From NCBI RefSeq assembly GCF_008087665.1, contig NZ_CP042912.1:6386001-6450000 (forward strand): a stretch of DNA of 64,000 nucleotides. The letters run 5' to 3'. The DNA is from Mariniblastus fucicola. Lineage in GTDB: Bacteria > Planctomycetota > Planctomycetia > Pirellulales > Pirellulaceae. The position numbers and the translations under genes were made by a program. The notes under the pieces are model-generated. The model was not told the DNA's origin. It made no database searches and worked only from the letters and a program-made list of their open reading frames with translations. Positions 55,778-64,000 of the stretch are shown here, in pieces (the first letter of the stretch is position 1; every line of letters starts with the position of its first letter).

Positions 55778-57196
55778 GTGCTCAAAAAGACATACTTTCT
55801 GGCCGCCGTTGCCGTGGCGACATTGGCAACGATATCGAACGTGCAAGCGCAGAAACCTCTTGCGTTTAAAGGTGCCAAAATCATCACGATGGCTGGCGAG
55901 ACCATCGAAAACGGCACGATCGTTTTCCGTGATGGCAAAATCTCCGACGTCGGAACCGACATCAAAGTTCCTGTCGAAGCTCGCGTCATCGACGCCAGTG
56001 ACAAAGTCATCATGCCGGGTTTCGTCGAAGCTCATACTTCTTCAGGCATGAGTCAGGCTAACGAAACGAACCCGGTTGTGCCCTACGTTTCGGTGATTGA
56101 TTCGATCGACCCCATGAACTCATACTTTCGTTCTGCACGCCGAAACGGTGTGACGACCGTCCGAGTGGTTCCCGGGAACTCGACATTGATCGGCGGTCAG
56201 GCTGCCGTGATCAAAACCGGTGGCGAATTCATCGATGACATGGTGCTCAAGTCCGACGCTGGCGTAAAGATTTCGTTGCGTCCGGTCAGCGGCAGTCGCA
56301 TGGGTCACCTTGCCAAGCTTCGCAAAGCACTCGATCAGGCCAAACGGAAGCTGGACAAAAAGAACAAGGCCAAGGAAGAGGAAAAGAAGGAAGGCAAAGA
56401 CAAGGACGCGAAGAAGAAGCCCGGCGACAAAAAGAAACGCGTCAAGAAAAAGGAAGCTGACAAGAAGGAAGACAAAAAAGAAGGCGACAAGGAGGAGAAG
56501 AAGAAAGAAGAAGACAAGGACGAGAAGAAATCTGAAGACAAAAAGGCCGAGAAGAAGGACGACGACAAGAAGCCCGAAGAAGTCGAATCGGAACTCGACA
56601 AGGCGATGTTCGCCATCCTTTCGGGCGAGCTTCCTGTGATGATCTATTGCGACAAGGCGATGGATGTCGGCCAAGCGATGCGATTGATCAAGGAGTACAA
56701 CTTCAAAGCTTCACTGATCCTCGGTCGCGAATGCTACAAGGCCGCCAAGCAGGTCGCCGCCGCGGACTTGCCTGTCGTGCTCGATTCGCAGCTTGTGTTC
56801 TTCGAAGAAGACCCTCGCACGAAAGAGGAAACAAAAGTCATCCTTCCGAAAGTGTTCCGCGACAACGAAGTCAAGTTCGTCTTTCAGGTCGGACGTGGCG
56901 GCGGCACAACGCTTGGAAGCACTTACTTCTGGTATCAGGCGGCAACAGCCGTTAAATACGGTATGCCCGTCGAAGAAGCCCTGGCAGCACTCACAACTCT
57001 GCCGGCAGAATTCCTCGGCGTTGACGAGTTCGTTGGCTCGATCGAAAAAGGCAAAGACGCCGACATCATCGTGCTTTCCGGTGAACCGCTGAGCGTTGAC
57101 ACATGGGTCGACATGACCGTCGTCAACGGAGAGATCGTGTACGAAAAAGAAAAAGACGAACAGCTGAAACTGTTGCTCAATGGCGAAACGGAGTAA
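55778..57196 (+). CDS. Secreted amidohydrolase-like protein with Lys/Glu linker
   Basis: The GTG start at 55778 has AAGGAAA about nine bases upstream and is two bases from the previous stop. The 472-residue product has a signal peptide (1-24). After PGF the metal motif is EAHTS, keeping only the first His. A run of about 85 residues that is almost all Lys, Glu and Asp (around 190-270) lies between the first and second halves of the barrel. The C-terminus has DADIIVLSGEPL. Probably non-catalytic or altered. Confidence 0.84.
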   Translation: MLKKTYFLAAVAVATLATISNVQAQKPLAFKGAKIITMAGETIENGTIVFRDGKISDVGTDIKVPVEARVIDASDKVIMPGFVEAHTSSGMSQANETNPVVPYVSVIDSIDPMNSYFRSARRNGVTTVRVVPGNSTLIGGQAAVIKTGGEFIDDMVLKSDAGVKISLRPVSGSRMGHLAKLRKALDQAKRKLDKKNKAKEEEKKEGKDKDAKKKPGDKKKRVKKKEADKKEDKKEGDKEEKKKEEDKDEKKSEDKKAEKKDDDKKPEEVESELDKAMFAILSGELPVMIYCDKAMDVGQAMRLIKEYNFKASLILGRECYKAAKQVAAADLPVVLDSQLVFFEEDPRTKEETKVILPKVFRDNEVKFVFQVGRGGGTTLGSTYFWYQAATAVKYGMPVEEALAALTTLPAEFLGVDEFVGSIEKGKDADIIVLSGEPLSVDTWVDMTVVNGEIVYEKEKDEQLKLLLNGETE

Positions 57197-57205
57197 GTGA
57201 ACGTG

Positions 57206-57268
57206 GTTGTGGCTTCCAGCCGCAATCATTTCGCGAAACAGCACACGATTGCGGCTGGAAGCCGCAAC
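57206..57268. repeat. Palindromic REP-like element
   Basis: Two 22-bp arms (57206-57227 and 57247-57268) are complementary at 21 of 22 positions around a 19-base loop; the arm contains GGCTTCCAGCCGCAATC. It fills the gap between two array genes. Related half-sequences occur at about 61756-61780. Confidence 0.75.
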
Positions 57269-57301
57269 TACGAACACCTGAGATTGGGAAACTTTGACAT
57301 C

Positions 57302-60300
57302 ATGAAACTTGTTCCAAACAGTTTGGTCTTCGGCCTCTTGTTTGCCATCGCGATCGGTTCGACCTTTTCGAACGTCGTCGCACAGCAATCAAAGACGGAT
57401 GTCTACTTTGCTGACCAGATCTGGCCTGGCGATGGTGAGCCGATTGAGAACGGAGCCATGGTTGTCGTTGATGGAATCATCACTGCGATCGGCCCACGCG
57501 ATGAAGTCTCGATTCCCGGCGTTGCGAAGCAACACGATTTTGGATCACAGATCCTGATTCCCGGCCTGGTCCTTCCGCAAACCAGCCTTGGTGGAAACCA
57601 AACCGAAGAGCGAACCATCACGCCGCAAGTTCGTGCACTCGATGGATTCGACTTCTTTGCCGATCGCGACACGCTGATCGAGAGCGGCATTACGACGGTA
57701 CAAGTCTCTCCGGCACGCGTTCGTCTGATGCCTGGTGTTGGAGGAGTCGTCAAACTTGCCGGCGATGACATTAACGATCGAATCTTGCAGGAAAAAGAAA
57801 GCCTGCAGATCGTTTTGACTTCGGCGTCCCGGCAGCCTCCTCGAATTTACGAACCCGCCGTCGGTCCGGTTTCCGAAGATCGACCGCTTATGGCGACTCG
57901 TCCTCAAGTCGCCACGCTTTCGGCCTCGATGGCGGCTCTGCGTCAGATCTTCAAAGCGGCTGCCGCTGGAGAAAACGGCGACGAAATCATCGAAGCCGTT
58001 GCTGAAATCATTGAGTCAAAGAAACCTGTTCGTATCGCGGCCTCAACGGCGCCAGAAATTCGCGGCGCGGTTTCGTTAGCCAAAGAGTTTGGCGTCAAAG
58101 TCATCCTGACCGATTGCGAAGGCCTGGAAGCTTTCGAAGGCGTGTTCGCCGATTGGAAAGACTCGGTTGCCGGTGTCGTCCTGACAGCGAACGTTCCCGG
58201 ATCGATTTCGAATCCAACGCTTGAGCAAATTGAATCGAAAAAGGAGCCATGGACTTTCGCACGTGAGTTGCTCGACGCGGGAATTCCGGTTTCAATCGCA
58301 CCACGACAGTCGACATCGCTGACGTCATCCATGTTCGTCGCTGGCCAGTTTATGCGTGATGGTTTGAGCCATTCGGAATTGCTGTCGGCGTTGACGCACT
58401 CTTCGGCGGCCATGATGGGAGTCGACGATCAGGTTGGTTCGCTGGCCGAAGGAAAACACGCGGACTTCGTCGTGCTTTCCGGCAAACCTTTCGCGATGCA
58501 TTCTCGAGTCCGATCAACCTACGTCGGCGGTGAAGCGCTTTTCGAACGCAGCATGTCGCCGGCCACAACCGTTGTTTCTGCGGGACGAGTTTACATCGGG
58601 GACGGCAAATATCTGGACAACGGACAGGTCGTCGTCAAAGGTCACACCGTTCGCGGCGTTGGCAATAGCGTTTCGGCGCCTGCAGAAGCCAACATCCGCC
58701 AATTCAAAGACGCCGTGATCGTTCCAGGGTTCGTCGACATGGGAACGGGACTCGGGCTCGGCGGTCCGCTTTCCGGCAGCACGACTCTGGCGACCAAGCT
58801 TGGCGAACAACTCTACGGCGACGATCCTGCGATCGAATACGCTCGGCAAAACGGAATCACAACCGCTCTGCTTTCCGGCGGCGGTGGCAATGCGACTCCG
58901 GTCGTTGCGTTCAAGCTTGGCAACGACGCTCGCGTGATCGGCGATCCGGTTGCGATCAAGTTCGTTCTCTCTGGCACGACGACGGCGGCTATTGCGTCGG
59001 CTGAAAAACAACTTGCGGCGGGCAAAAAGTATGTCGACTCTTGGAAAAAGTACGAGAAGGATTTGGCTGAGTACAAAGAGAAACTAAAAGCCGAAGCCGC
59101 CAAGCCGAAACCGAAACCAGAAGCCAAGAAGGACGAGAAGAAATCGGATTCCAAGGAAGCGGATTCGAAAAAGGATGCCGACAAAAAGGATTCTGAGAAG
59201 GACAAACCCAAACCGGAAGAGAAAAAAGAGACTGACAAGGATAAAGACAAGGAAGACGAAAAGAAAAAGAAGAAGCCTCTGCCCGATCCGATCACCGGAA
59301 CGTGGGAAGGCGAGATCGACGTCGAACGGATTCCGCCTGAGTTCCGTGTCTTTTCGCTCGAGCTGGAACTCGCTGAAGACGGAACCGTCACCGGCACGAT
59401 CGCGATGATGCGTCAGGAAGTGGAACTCTCGAACGGCTCCTATGATCGGGACTCCAGAAAACTTTCCATGACCATGGAACGGCGTGGCCAGGAAGTTGAA
59501 ATCAGCAGCGAACTCGATGCCGACGGAGCATTCGAAGGCACGATGGAGTTGGGCCGCATGGGCGAAGTCAAAGTGACCGCCAAGCGAACGGTCGACAAAA
59601 GCAAAAAGCCTGAACCGGAAGAAGACGACAAGGACGAAGAGGAAGAGAAAAAGGACAAGCCGGAAAAGAAAGATAAACCTTCCGAAGGCGACAAGGATAA
59701 AGAGAAACCGGCGGACAAAGACAAAAAGGAAACTGAAAAGAAGTCTGACGCCAAAGATGCGGACAAGAAAGACGAAAAGGCTGCTGAGAAGAAGGAAGAG
59801 AAAAAGCCTGCTCTGAAGGAGCCGAAAAAGCCAAAGAAGAACGACGCGTTGGAACCTTACAAGGCTCTGTTCGCGAAAGAGATTCCGGCTCTGGTCGAAA
59901 CACGTGAACTGTTCACGATCAAAGAGGCCGCGAAACTGTTCACCGAAAAATACGGTGTCCGCACGGTCATCGTCGGCGCCGACGCACTGGCTCGCGAGCC
60001 TGACGCACTGGCTGACTACGACGTTTCCGTCATCGCCGGCCCCAAGCTTTCCATCGCGGTTCCGAAACAACTCGAAGCCACCAACTTGCCACAGCTTTTG
60101 GCCAACGAGCGATTGTCTTTCGCCTTTCAGTCTTCGGGCACAACGGGCTCGGGACAACTCCCGGGAGCAATTCAGTATTCCGTCAGTCGCGGACTGTCGA
60201 CCAACGATGCACTCAACGGTTTGACTTCCGCGCCAGCGAAAATGCTTTCGGACAAGATGACTTTCGGCTCGATCGCTGCTGGCAACGACGCGGACCTGGT

Positions 60301-60400
60301 GGTTCTCAGCGGACCGCCATTTGAGTTTTCGACCCAAATCCTCGCCGTGATGATCGATGGCGTTTGGGTATACGAACGCGAAGCGACTGACAGCGAGTAG
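57302..60400 (+). CDS. Large secreted double amidohydrolase-like protein
   Basis: The ATG at 57302 begins a signal peptide (residues 1-29); the frame opens at 57197 but that part is the palindromic repeat. The 1032-residue protein has amidohydrolase-like modules (about 35-455 and 456-1032) whose metal motifs are missing (PGLVLPQTS, PGFVDMGTG). The second module is split by two Lys/Glu/Asp runs that flank a small beta domain (TGTWEGEIDVERIPPEFRVF...). Likely a structural or binding paralogue. Confidence 0.83.
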   Translation: MKLVPNSLVFGLLFAIAIGSTFSNVVAQQSKTDVYFADQIWPGDGEPIENGAMVVVDGIITAIGPRDEVSIPGVAKQHDFGSQILIPGLVLPQTSLGGNQTEERTITPQVRALDGFDFFADRDTLIESGITTVQVSPARVRLMPGVGGVVKLAGDDINDRILQEKESLQIVLTSASRQPPRIYEPAVGPVSEDRPLMATRPQVATLSASMAALRQIFKAAAAGENGDEIIEAVAEIIESKKPVRIAASTAPEIRGAVSLAKEFGVKVILTDCEGLEAFEGVFADWKDSVAGVVLTANVPGSISNPTLEQIESKKEPWTFARELLDAGIPVSIAPRQSTSLTSSMFVAGQFMRDGLSHSELLSALTHSSAAMMGVDDQVGSLAEGKHADFVVLSGKPFAMHSRVRSTYVGGEALFERSMSPATTVVSAGRVYIGDGKYLDNGQVVVKGHTVRGVGNSVSAPAEANIRQFKDAVIVPGFVDMGTGLGLGGPLSGSTTLATKLGEQLYGDDPAIEYARQNGITTALLSGGGGNATPVVAFKLGNDARVIGDPVAIKFVLSGTTTAAIASAEKQLAAGKKYVDSWKKYEKDLAEYKEKLKAEAAKPKPKPEAKKDEKKSDSKEADSKKDADKKDSEKDKPKPEEKKETDKDKDKEDEKKKKKPLPDPITGTWEGEIDVERIPPEFRVFSLELELAEDGTVTGTIAMMRQEVELSNGSYDRDSRKLSMTMERRGQEVEISSELDADGAFEGTMELGRMGEVKVTAKRTVDKSKKPEPEEDDKDEEEEKKDKPEKKDKPSEGDKDKEKPADKDKKETEKKSDAKDADKKDEKAAEKKEEKKPALKEPKKPKKNDALEPYKALFAKEIPALVETRELFTIKEAAKLFTEKYGVRTVIVGADALAREPDALADYDVSVIAGPKLSIAVPKQLEATNLPQLLANERLSFAFQSSGTTGSGQLPGAIQYSVSRGLSTNDALNGLTSAPAKMLSDKMTFGSIAAGNDADLVVLSGPPFEFSTQILAVMIDGVWVYEREATDSE

Positions 60401-60484
60401 TTACCAACAGTTAGCGAAACAAAGAAACAAAATTGCGGAGCGATCTCAGGTGAGTCCCAACCGCCTTTCGGCTAAGGAAGAAAA

Positions 60485-61753
60485 GTGATTCCAAACTACC
60501 TCAAGAAAATTCTGACTGCTTCATTGCTGTGCTTGGCCACGGTGTCGCTGGCGGTGGCTGATGATTCGGACGGCAAAGATGCTGACACCGAATCAACCGG
60601 CGTCGCGGTTCACGTTGGAAAAATCTTCACGTGTGCGGGCGATCCGATCGCTGATGGCACGATCCTGATCAAGGACGGCAAAATCGAAGCCGTTGGCCCG
60701 CGGAAAGAAATCGAAGTCCCCGAAGGCTACGAAGTCGTCGATCACTCCGACCAGTTCGCGATGCCTGGTTTGGTGGAAGCTCACAGCCACGTCGGCGGTT
60801 CGGGTGACCTTAATGAAATGGTTTACCAGACGAACCCCGAGCTACGAAACTGGGACCAAATCATTCCTCACAACGATCAGCTAAAGGTCGCGATTGCGGG
60901 TGGCGTCACCACGATCTGCTACATCCCTGGCAGCGGAACCAACATGGGCGGCTTCGGCGTGCTGATGAAAAGCGGCCCCGGAAAACCGGAAGACGTCATC
61001 ATTCGTGCTCCTGGCGTTTTAAAGATCGCTCAAGCCGGTAACCCGGAGCGACGTGGCGGCGAAACGGGGTCTGGCCGAATGGGTATGAACTACGTTATTC
61101 GCCAACAACTGCTGGAAGGAAAATATTACGTTCGTCAGTACGACGCGTTCCTTAAAGGCAAAGCCAAAGAGCCAGAATTCAATTTGCGTTTGGAGAACTT
61201 CAAACCGTTGTTCCATCGCGAGATTCCGGTGGTCGTTCACACGCAGCAGTACCAGGTGATTCAATCGACCATTCGCATGTTGCATGACGAAATGAATCTG
61301 AAAGTCGTCATCGACCACGGCACGTTTGATGCTTACAAGATCGGTGACGAACTGGCCAAACGTGACATCCCTGTGATGGCTGGCCCGCGTTCGTTTCAGC
61401 TTGATCGCGACCGTGGTCAAATCGTTGGCGTTGTGAACGAATACGAAAAACGTGGCGTGAAAGTGCTTGGCGTGAACACCGACGCACCGGTCATTCCGCA
61501 AGAAGAGCTTTTCTTCCAGGCGACGATGGCAGTTCGGTTTGGCTGGAGCGAAGAACGAGCCATTCGTGGAGTCACCATCGAGGCAGCGAAGGCTCTGATG
61601 ATCGACGATCGAGTCGGTTCGCTCGAGCCCGGCAAAGACGCTGACATCGTGATCAGCACCGGTTCGATTCTTGATCCTCGCAACTATGTGAAGCAGGTTT
61701 TCATCGACGGGAAAAGCGTTTACGACACTTCGAAAGATCGACGACGGTTTTAA
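60485..61753 (+). CDS. Secreted amidohydrolase with intact metal site
   Basis: GTG start with AAGGAAG four bases upstream. The 422-residue product has a signal peptide (1-26). Metal-site residues are visible: HSH in PGLVEAHSHVGG, His in VVVHTQQ, His in VIDHGTFDA and Asp in GVNTDAPVIPQE. It is the only array member in the window with this full set and has no charged linker. By family it would hydrolyse a C-N bond in a small amide, cyclic imide or peptide outside the cytoplasm; substrate unknown. Confidence 0.88.
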   Translation: MIPNYLKKILTASLLCLATVSLAVADDSDGKDADTESTGVAVHVGKIFTCAGDPIADGTILIKDGKIEAVGPRKEIEVPEGYEVVDHSDQFAMPGLVEAHSHVGGSGDLNEMVYQTNPELRNWDQIIPHNDQLKVAIAGGVTTICYIPGSGTNMGGFGVLMKSGPGKPEDVIIRAPGVLKIAQAGNPERRGGETGSGRMGMNYVIRQQLLEGKYYVRQYDAFLKGKAKEPEFNLRLENFKPLFHREIPVVVHTQQYQVIQSTIRMLHDEMNLKVVIDHGTFDAYKIGDELAKRDIPVMAGPRSFQLDRDRGQIVGVVNEYEKRGVKVLGVNTDAPVIPQEELFFQATMAVRFGWSEERAIRGVTIEAAKALMIDDRVGSLEPGKDADIVISTGSILDPRNYVKQVFIDGKSVYDTSKDRRRF

Positions 61754-61793
61754 CGTGATTGTGGCTCCTGGCCGCGATCGTTTAAGCAGAAAA

Positions 61794-61852
61794 GGTGGCG
61801 TAGGCCTGGAGCCTGTGAACATGCAGAACACGGGCTCAAAGCCTGTGCCACC
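61794..61852. repeat. Palindromic REP-like element
   Basis: 24-base arms (61794-61817 and 61829-61852) related as an imperfect inverted repeat, GGTGGCGTAGGCCTGGAGCC against the complement of a GGCTCAAAGCCTGTGCCACC arm. Preceded at about 61756 by half of the other element type. Confidence 0.7.
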
Positions 61853-61873
61853 GAACAACTTTTTGGTTCAAAT

Positions 61874-63109
61874 ATGAAATCAATCAACAACATTTTTTCC
61901 GCTTCGGCATGTGCGTTGACCGCCTTCGCAGTCATGGCTGTCACCAGTGTTACAGCTCATGCTCAAAGCGTCGCTTACACCGGTGCCACGATCGAAACGC
62001 TGGGCGAATCCGGACGTCTTGAGAACGCAACGATCGTCGTATCGGGTGGCAAGATCACAGATGTCGGTACCGATGTTGAAATCCCGGACGATGCCAGGCT
62101 GGTCAGCATGTCGGGCAAAACGATCATGCCCGGAATCGTTGATCCCTATCACGTTTACAAAAGCACTTCCGCCAACACCACACGCACTGTGGTCTTTCGC
62201 GGTCGCACAATCAACGTCGCTGGCGGCGGGCCATTCTCTGCGGGTGCTTTCATTCGAGTGGGAGAGTACTTCGACCCCTACAATCTGAATTTCAATGCCG
62301 CAAAACGCACTGGAATCACAACCGCGAACCTGGTCACTGACGGCCGCGGCCTGTCCGCATTCGCAAACCTGACCGAGGAAGCCAACGCTGACATGCTGTT
62401 CGAACCGAAGGGGTTGATGTTCGCGAAGGTCACCAATTCAACGTCGGCGTTGGATGTGATTCGAAAACCGCTCGAACCGTCGAAGAAGAAACCGACAAAG
62501 AAAGATTCAACGGCCACTGATGACAAAGAAAAAAAGCTGACTCCCGCGGAAGAGGTCAAGAAGCTTTGGGAGGCTGTTCAAAAAGGCGAATCACCGCTGT
62601 TCGTCAACGTGAATAACGAAGCCGCCGTCGCTTATGTGCTTCAATTCGTTAAGAAGCAGGAGAAACTGAAACTGGTTCTCGTTGCCACCGGCCCCAACCT
62701 TTATCAGTCACTGAAGCAAATCAAGGACAACAAGAACGTGACCGTCGTTTTGCAACCTGGCATTGATCGCGTCCCTTTTTCGGCAGACCTGATGAACGTT
62801 TCTCAGATGCTGGCAGAAGAAGAAATTCCGTTCTGCATCTCGATGTCGTTGAGCAAATCTCAACTGTCCGCCAGCCAGGACGATCCCATGTTTCCTGTGG
62901 CGATGTTGGTAAAAACCGGCCTTGATCGGGACGTCGCGCTCAAGAGCATTACAATGAAACCTGCAGAACTGTTGGGACTTGAGAAGACTCACGGTTCACT
63001 GGAAAAAAAGAAACACGCCAACTTCCTTGTCTTTGACGGCGATCCGCTGAAAACAGGCAGCCGTCTACAGCAAGTCTTTTTGAATGGAGACAAGATCCAT
63101 GAAAACTAG
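61874..63109 (+). CDS. Secreted amidohydrolase-like protein, active site degenerate
   Basis: A 411-residue product with a signal peptide (1-30). After PGI the motif is DPYHVY in place of DAHxH. A Lys/Thr-rich linker (PSKKKPTKKDSTATDDKEKK) sits near residue 205. The C-terminus keeps the signature HANFLVFDGDPL...VFLNGDKI. It overlaps the next gene by 11 bases. Confidence 0.83.
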   Translation: MKSINNIFSASACALTAFAVMAVTSVTAHAQSVAYTGATIETLGESGRLENATIVVSGGKITDVGTDVEIPDDARLVSMSGKTIMPGIVDPYHVYKSTSANTTRTVVFRGRTINVAGGGPFSAGAFIRVGEYFDPYNLNFNAAKRTGITTANLVTDGRGLSAFANLTEEANADMLFEPKGLMFAKVTNSTSALDVIRKPLEPSKKKPTKKDSTATDDKEKKLTPAEEVKKLWEAVQKGESPLFVNVNNEAAVAYVLQFVKKQEKLKLVLVATGPNLYQSLKQIKDNKNVTVVLQPGIDRVPFSADLMNVSQMLAEEEIPFCISMSLSKSQLSASQDDPMFPVAMLVKTGLDRDVALKSITMKPAELLGLEKTHGSLEKKKHANFLVFDGDPLKTGSRLQQVFLNGDKIHEN

Positions 63110-64000
63110 TGCCAATAATTCAAATACCAGCCCGAAACGCAGCTTTGGCGGCGTAGGCTTCCTGCCTGCGGGCGTGCAGTTCAAAGGGCAGAGGCCTATG
63201 CTACCGCTGTTTCGTTTGGCCCTCACGTTGGCCCTGCTGACTCTTGTTTGCCTGCCGCTTCAGGCCGAAGAAAAGTCGGACGAAAAAGACCAAAAGGAAA
63301 AGCCCGAAGTCGTCGCGATCGTCGGCGGCGATATCCACACCGTGACCGGTCCTGTCGTTCGCAAAGGCACGATCCTGGTCGAAGACGGAAAGATCAAGGA
63401 AATCGGCCAATCAGTCAAAGTTCCGGAAGACGCCAAAGTCATCGATGCCGCCGGCAAGACGGTCACTCCCGGTTTCGTCGCGATCAGCATGAGCCGTGTT
63501 GGCGTTGGGCAAACACCTTCTGGAAAAGAGAAACTTGTCGACGGACTCAACCCGTTTGATCGCAATCTGAAATACGCACTGGGCGTTGGAATTACATCCG
63601 GCTGCATTGAACTTTCCTCCGGCGGAGGACGTCGCGGCCGTCGAGCCGAAGGCGCTCCTGTCGAGATGTATCCTGGCCTGGAGGAACCGATCGAAGAATA
63701 CGTCACCGAAGCCATGATGGACTTTGGCGACCTGAATACTTCGCTGTGTCCCTGCTGTGGCCTCCCCATTTTGCCAACTGAACCGATCACGTCACAGCCA
63801 CCGGCGGCGCCCAAGCCACGAAAAATGGCGGCGTTGAAACTGAGCTTCAGCGATCTCGATTCGATGTTGATGAGCGAAGATGTTTTTTACAGCGTCTCGC
63901 CTGGAGCACTCAACGGGGCTTTGGCCAAGCATAATTTCCGCAAGAATCTGCAACTTGCTCGCGAAGCCATCGAAGCAGAAAAGAAAGCGGGCTCTGAAAA
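63099..64000 (+). CDS. Secreted amidohydrolase-like protein, 3'-partial
   Basis: ATG 63099 has GGAGA eight bases upstream and overlaps the previous stop; the frame is open to the window end (about 300 residues seen). The signal peptide core (LFRLALTLALLTLVCLPLQA) begins only at about residue 37, after a segment encoded by a palindromic repeat, so ATG 63198 is an alternative start. The small beta domain and PGFVAISMS are recognisable; no HxH is present. A CPCCGLP motif at about 220 could bind metal. Confidence 0.78.
   Translation, partial: MKTSANNSNTSPKRSFGGVGFLPAGVQFKGQRPMLPLFRLALTLALLTLVCLPLQAEEKSDEKDQKEKPEVVAIVGGDIHTVTGPVVRKGTILVEDGKIKEIGQSVKVPEDAKVIDAAGKTVTPGFVAISMSRVGVGQTPSGKEKLVDGLNPFDRNLKYALGVGITSGCIELSSGGGRRGRRAEGAPVEMYPGLEEPIEEYVTEAMMDFGDLNTSLCPCCGLPILPTEPITSQPPAAPKPRKMAALKLSFSDLDSMLMSEDVFYSVSPGALNGALAKHNFRKNLQLAREAIEAEKKAGSE
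63147..63207. repeat. Palindromic REP-like element inside a coding frame
   Basis: Imperfect inverted repeat (63147-63170 against 63186-63207) of the same type as 61794-61852. Here it lies within the 5' part of the next gene and is open in that frame. Confidence 0.6.

Noticed and set aside
1-64000. CRISPR array
   Set aside because: No regularly spaced direct repeats were seen; the only tandem repeats are the 13-bp units in the integrase and low-complexity Lys/Glu codons.

Overview
The window looks like a planctomycete chromosome of the Pirellulales/Rhodopirellula type. The grounds are several secreted formylglycine sulfatases, a PQQ-propeller/sulfatase fusion, an FG-GAP repeat protein, and a long run of secreted amidohydrolase-like proteins with Lys/Glu/Asp-rich linkers. 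These are inferences from gene content; no species is assigned.

1-5.1 kb holds ordinary genes: a zinc-ribbon membrane protein, RNase HI with a viroplasmin-like N-terminus, an SPFH/band-7 protein, a RarD-like permease and a Tat-exported sugar-isomerase-like TIM barrel. 5.2-7.5 kb is an Ro60 (TROVE) ribonucleoprotein locus. A Ro60/Rsr gene is followed on the same strand by four tandem, previously unlabelled Y-RNA-like genes. Each has a terminal stem carrying the GNCGAANG-type Ro60 motif. Two carry a clear tRNA-mimic module with T-arm, capped acceptor-like stem and D-arm, a third a degenerate one, and the fourth is minimal.

7.9-38.4 kb is an integrative element of about 30.5 kb inserted at the 3' end of tRNA-Asn(GTT), bounded by perfect 51-bp direct repeats. 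Next to the tRNA is a tyrosine integrase that is frameshifted by a 13-bp tandem duplication. Its missing C-terminal tail appears to lie at the far end of the element. A DUF3987 ATPase and an excisionase-like protein follow. The cargo is a DNA-phosphorothioation defence locus. It has a divergent SspFGH-like restriction operon and an SspB (DUF4007)/SspC operon. A two-ATPase-domain sensor kinase (split by an IS5-family element with TTA target duplications), an unusual receiver protein and an unknown protein lie between sspC and sspD. Downstream are SspD, an HNH nuclease, SspA, a McrA-head-like protein, a NucS-like nuclease, an ArdC/ImmA-type metallopeptidase with a cognate repressor and paired operators, and a DUF1874 ring-nuclease-like protein. 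Base composition is visibly more AT-rich here than in the flanks.

38.5-42.5 kb returns to chromosome: a GIY-YIG relic, then a GntR/LacI-type regulator divergent from a HAD phosphatase/MFS transporter pair. 42.6-51.7 kb has three sulfatase-domain genes, an FG-GAP protein and a secreted esterase. 52.0-64.0 kb is a co-directional array of seven secreted amidohydrolase-fold genes (the last runs off the window). Only one of them keeps a complete visible metal-ligand set, and palindromic repeats lie between members.
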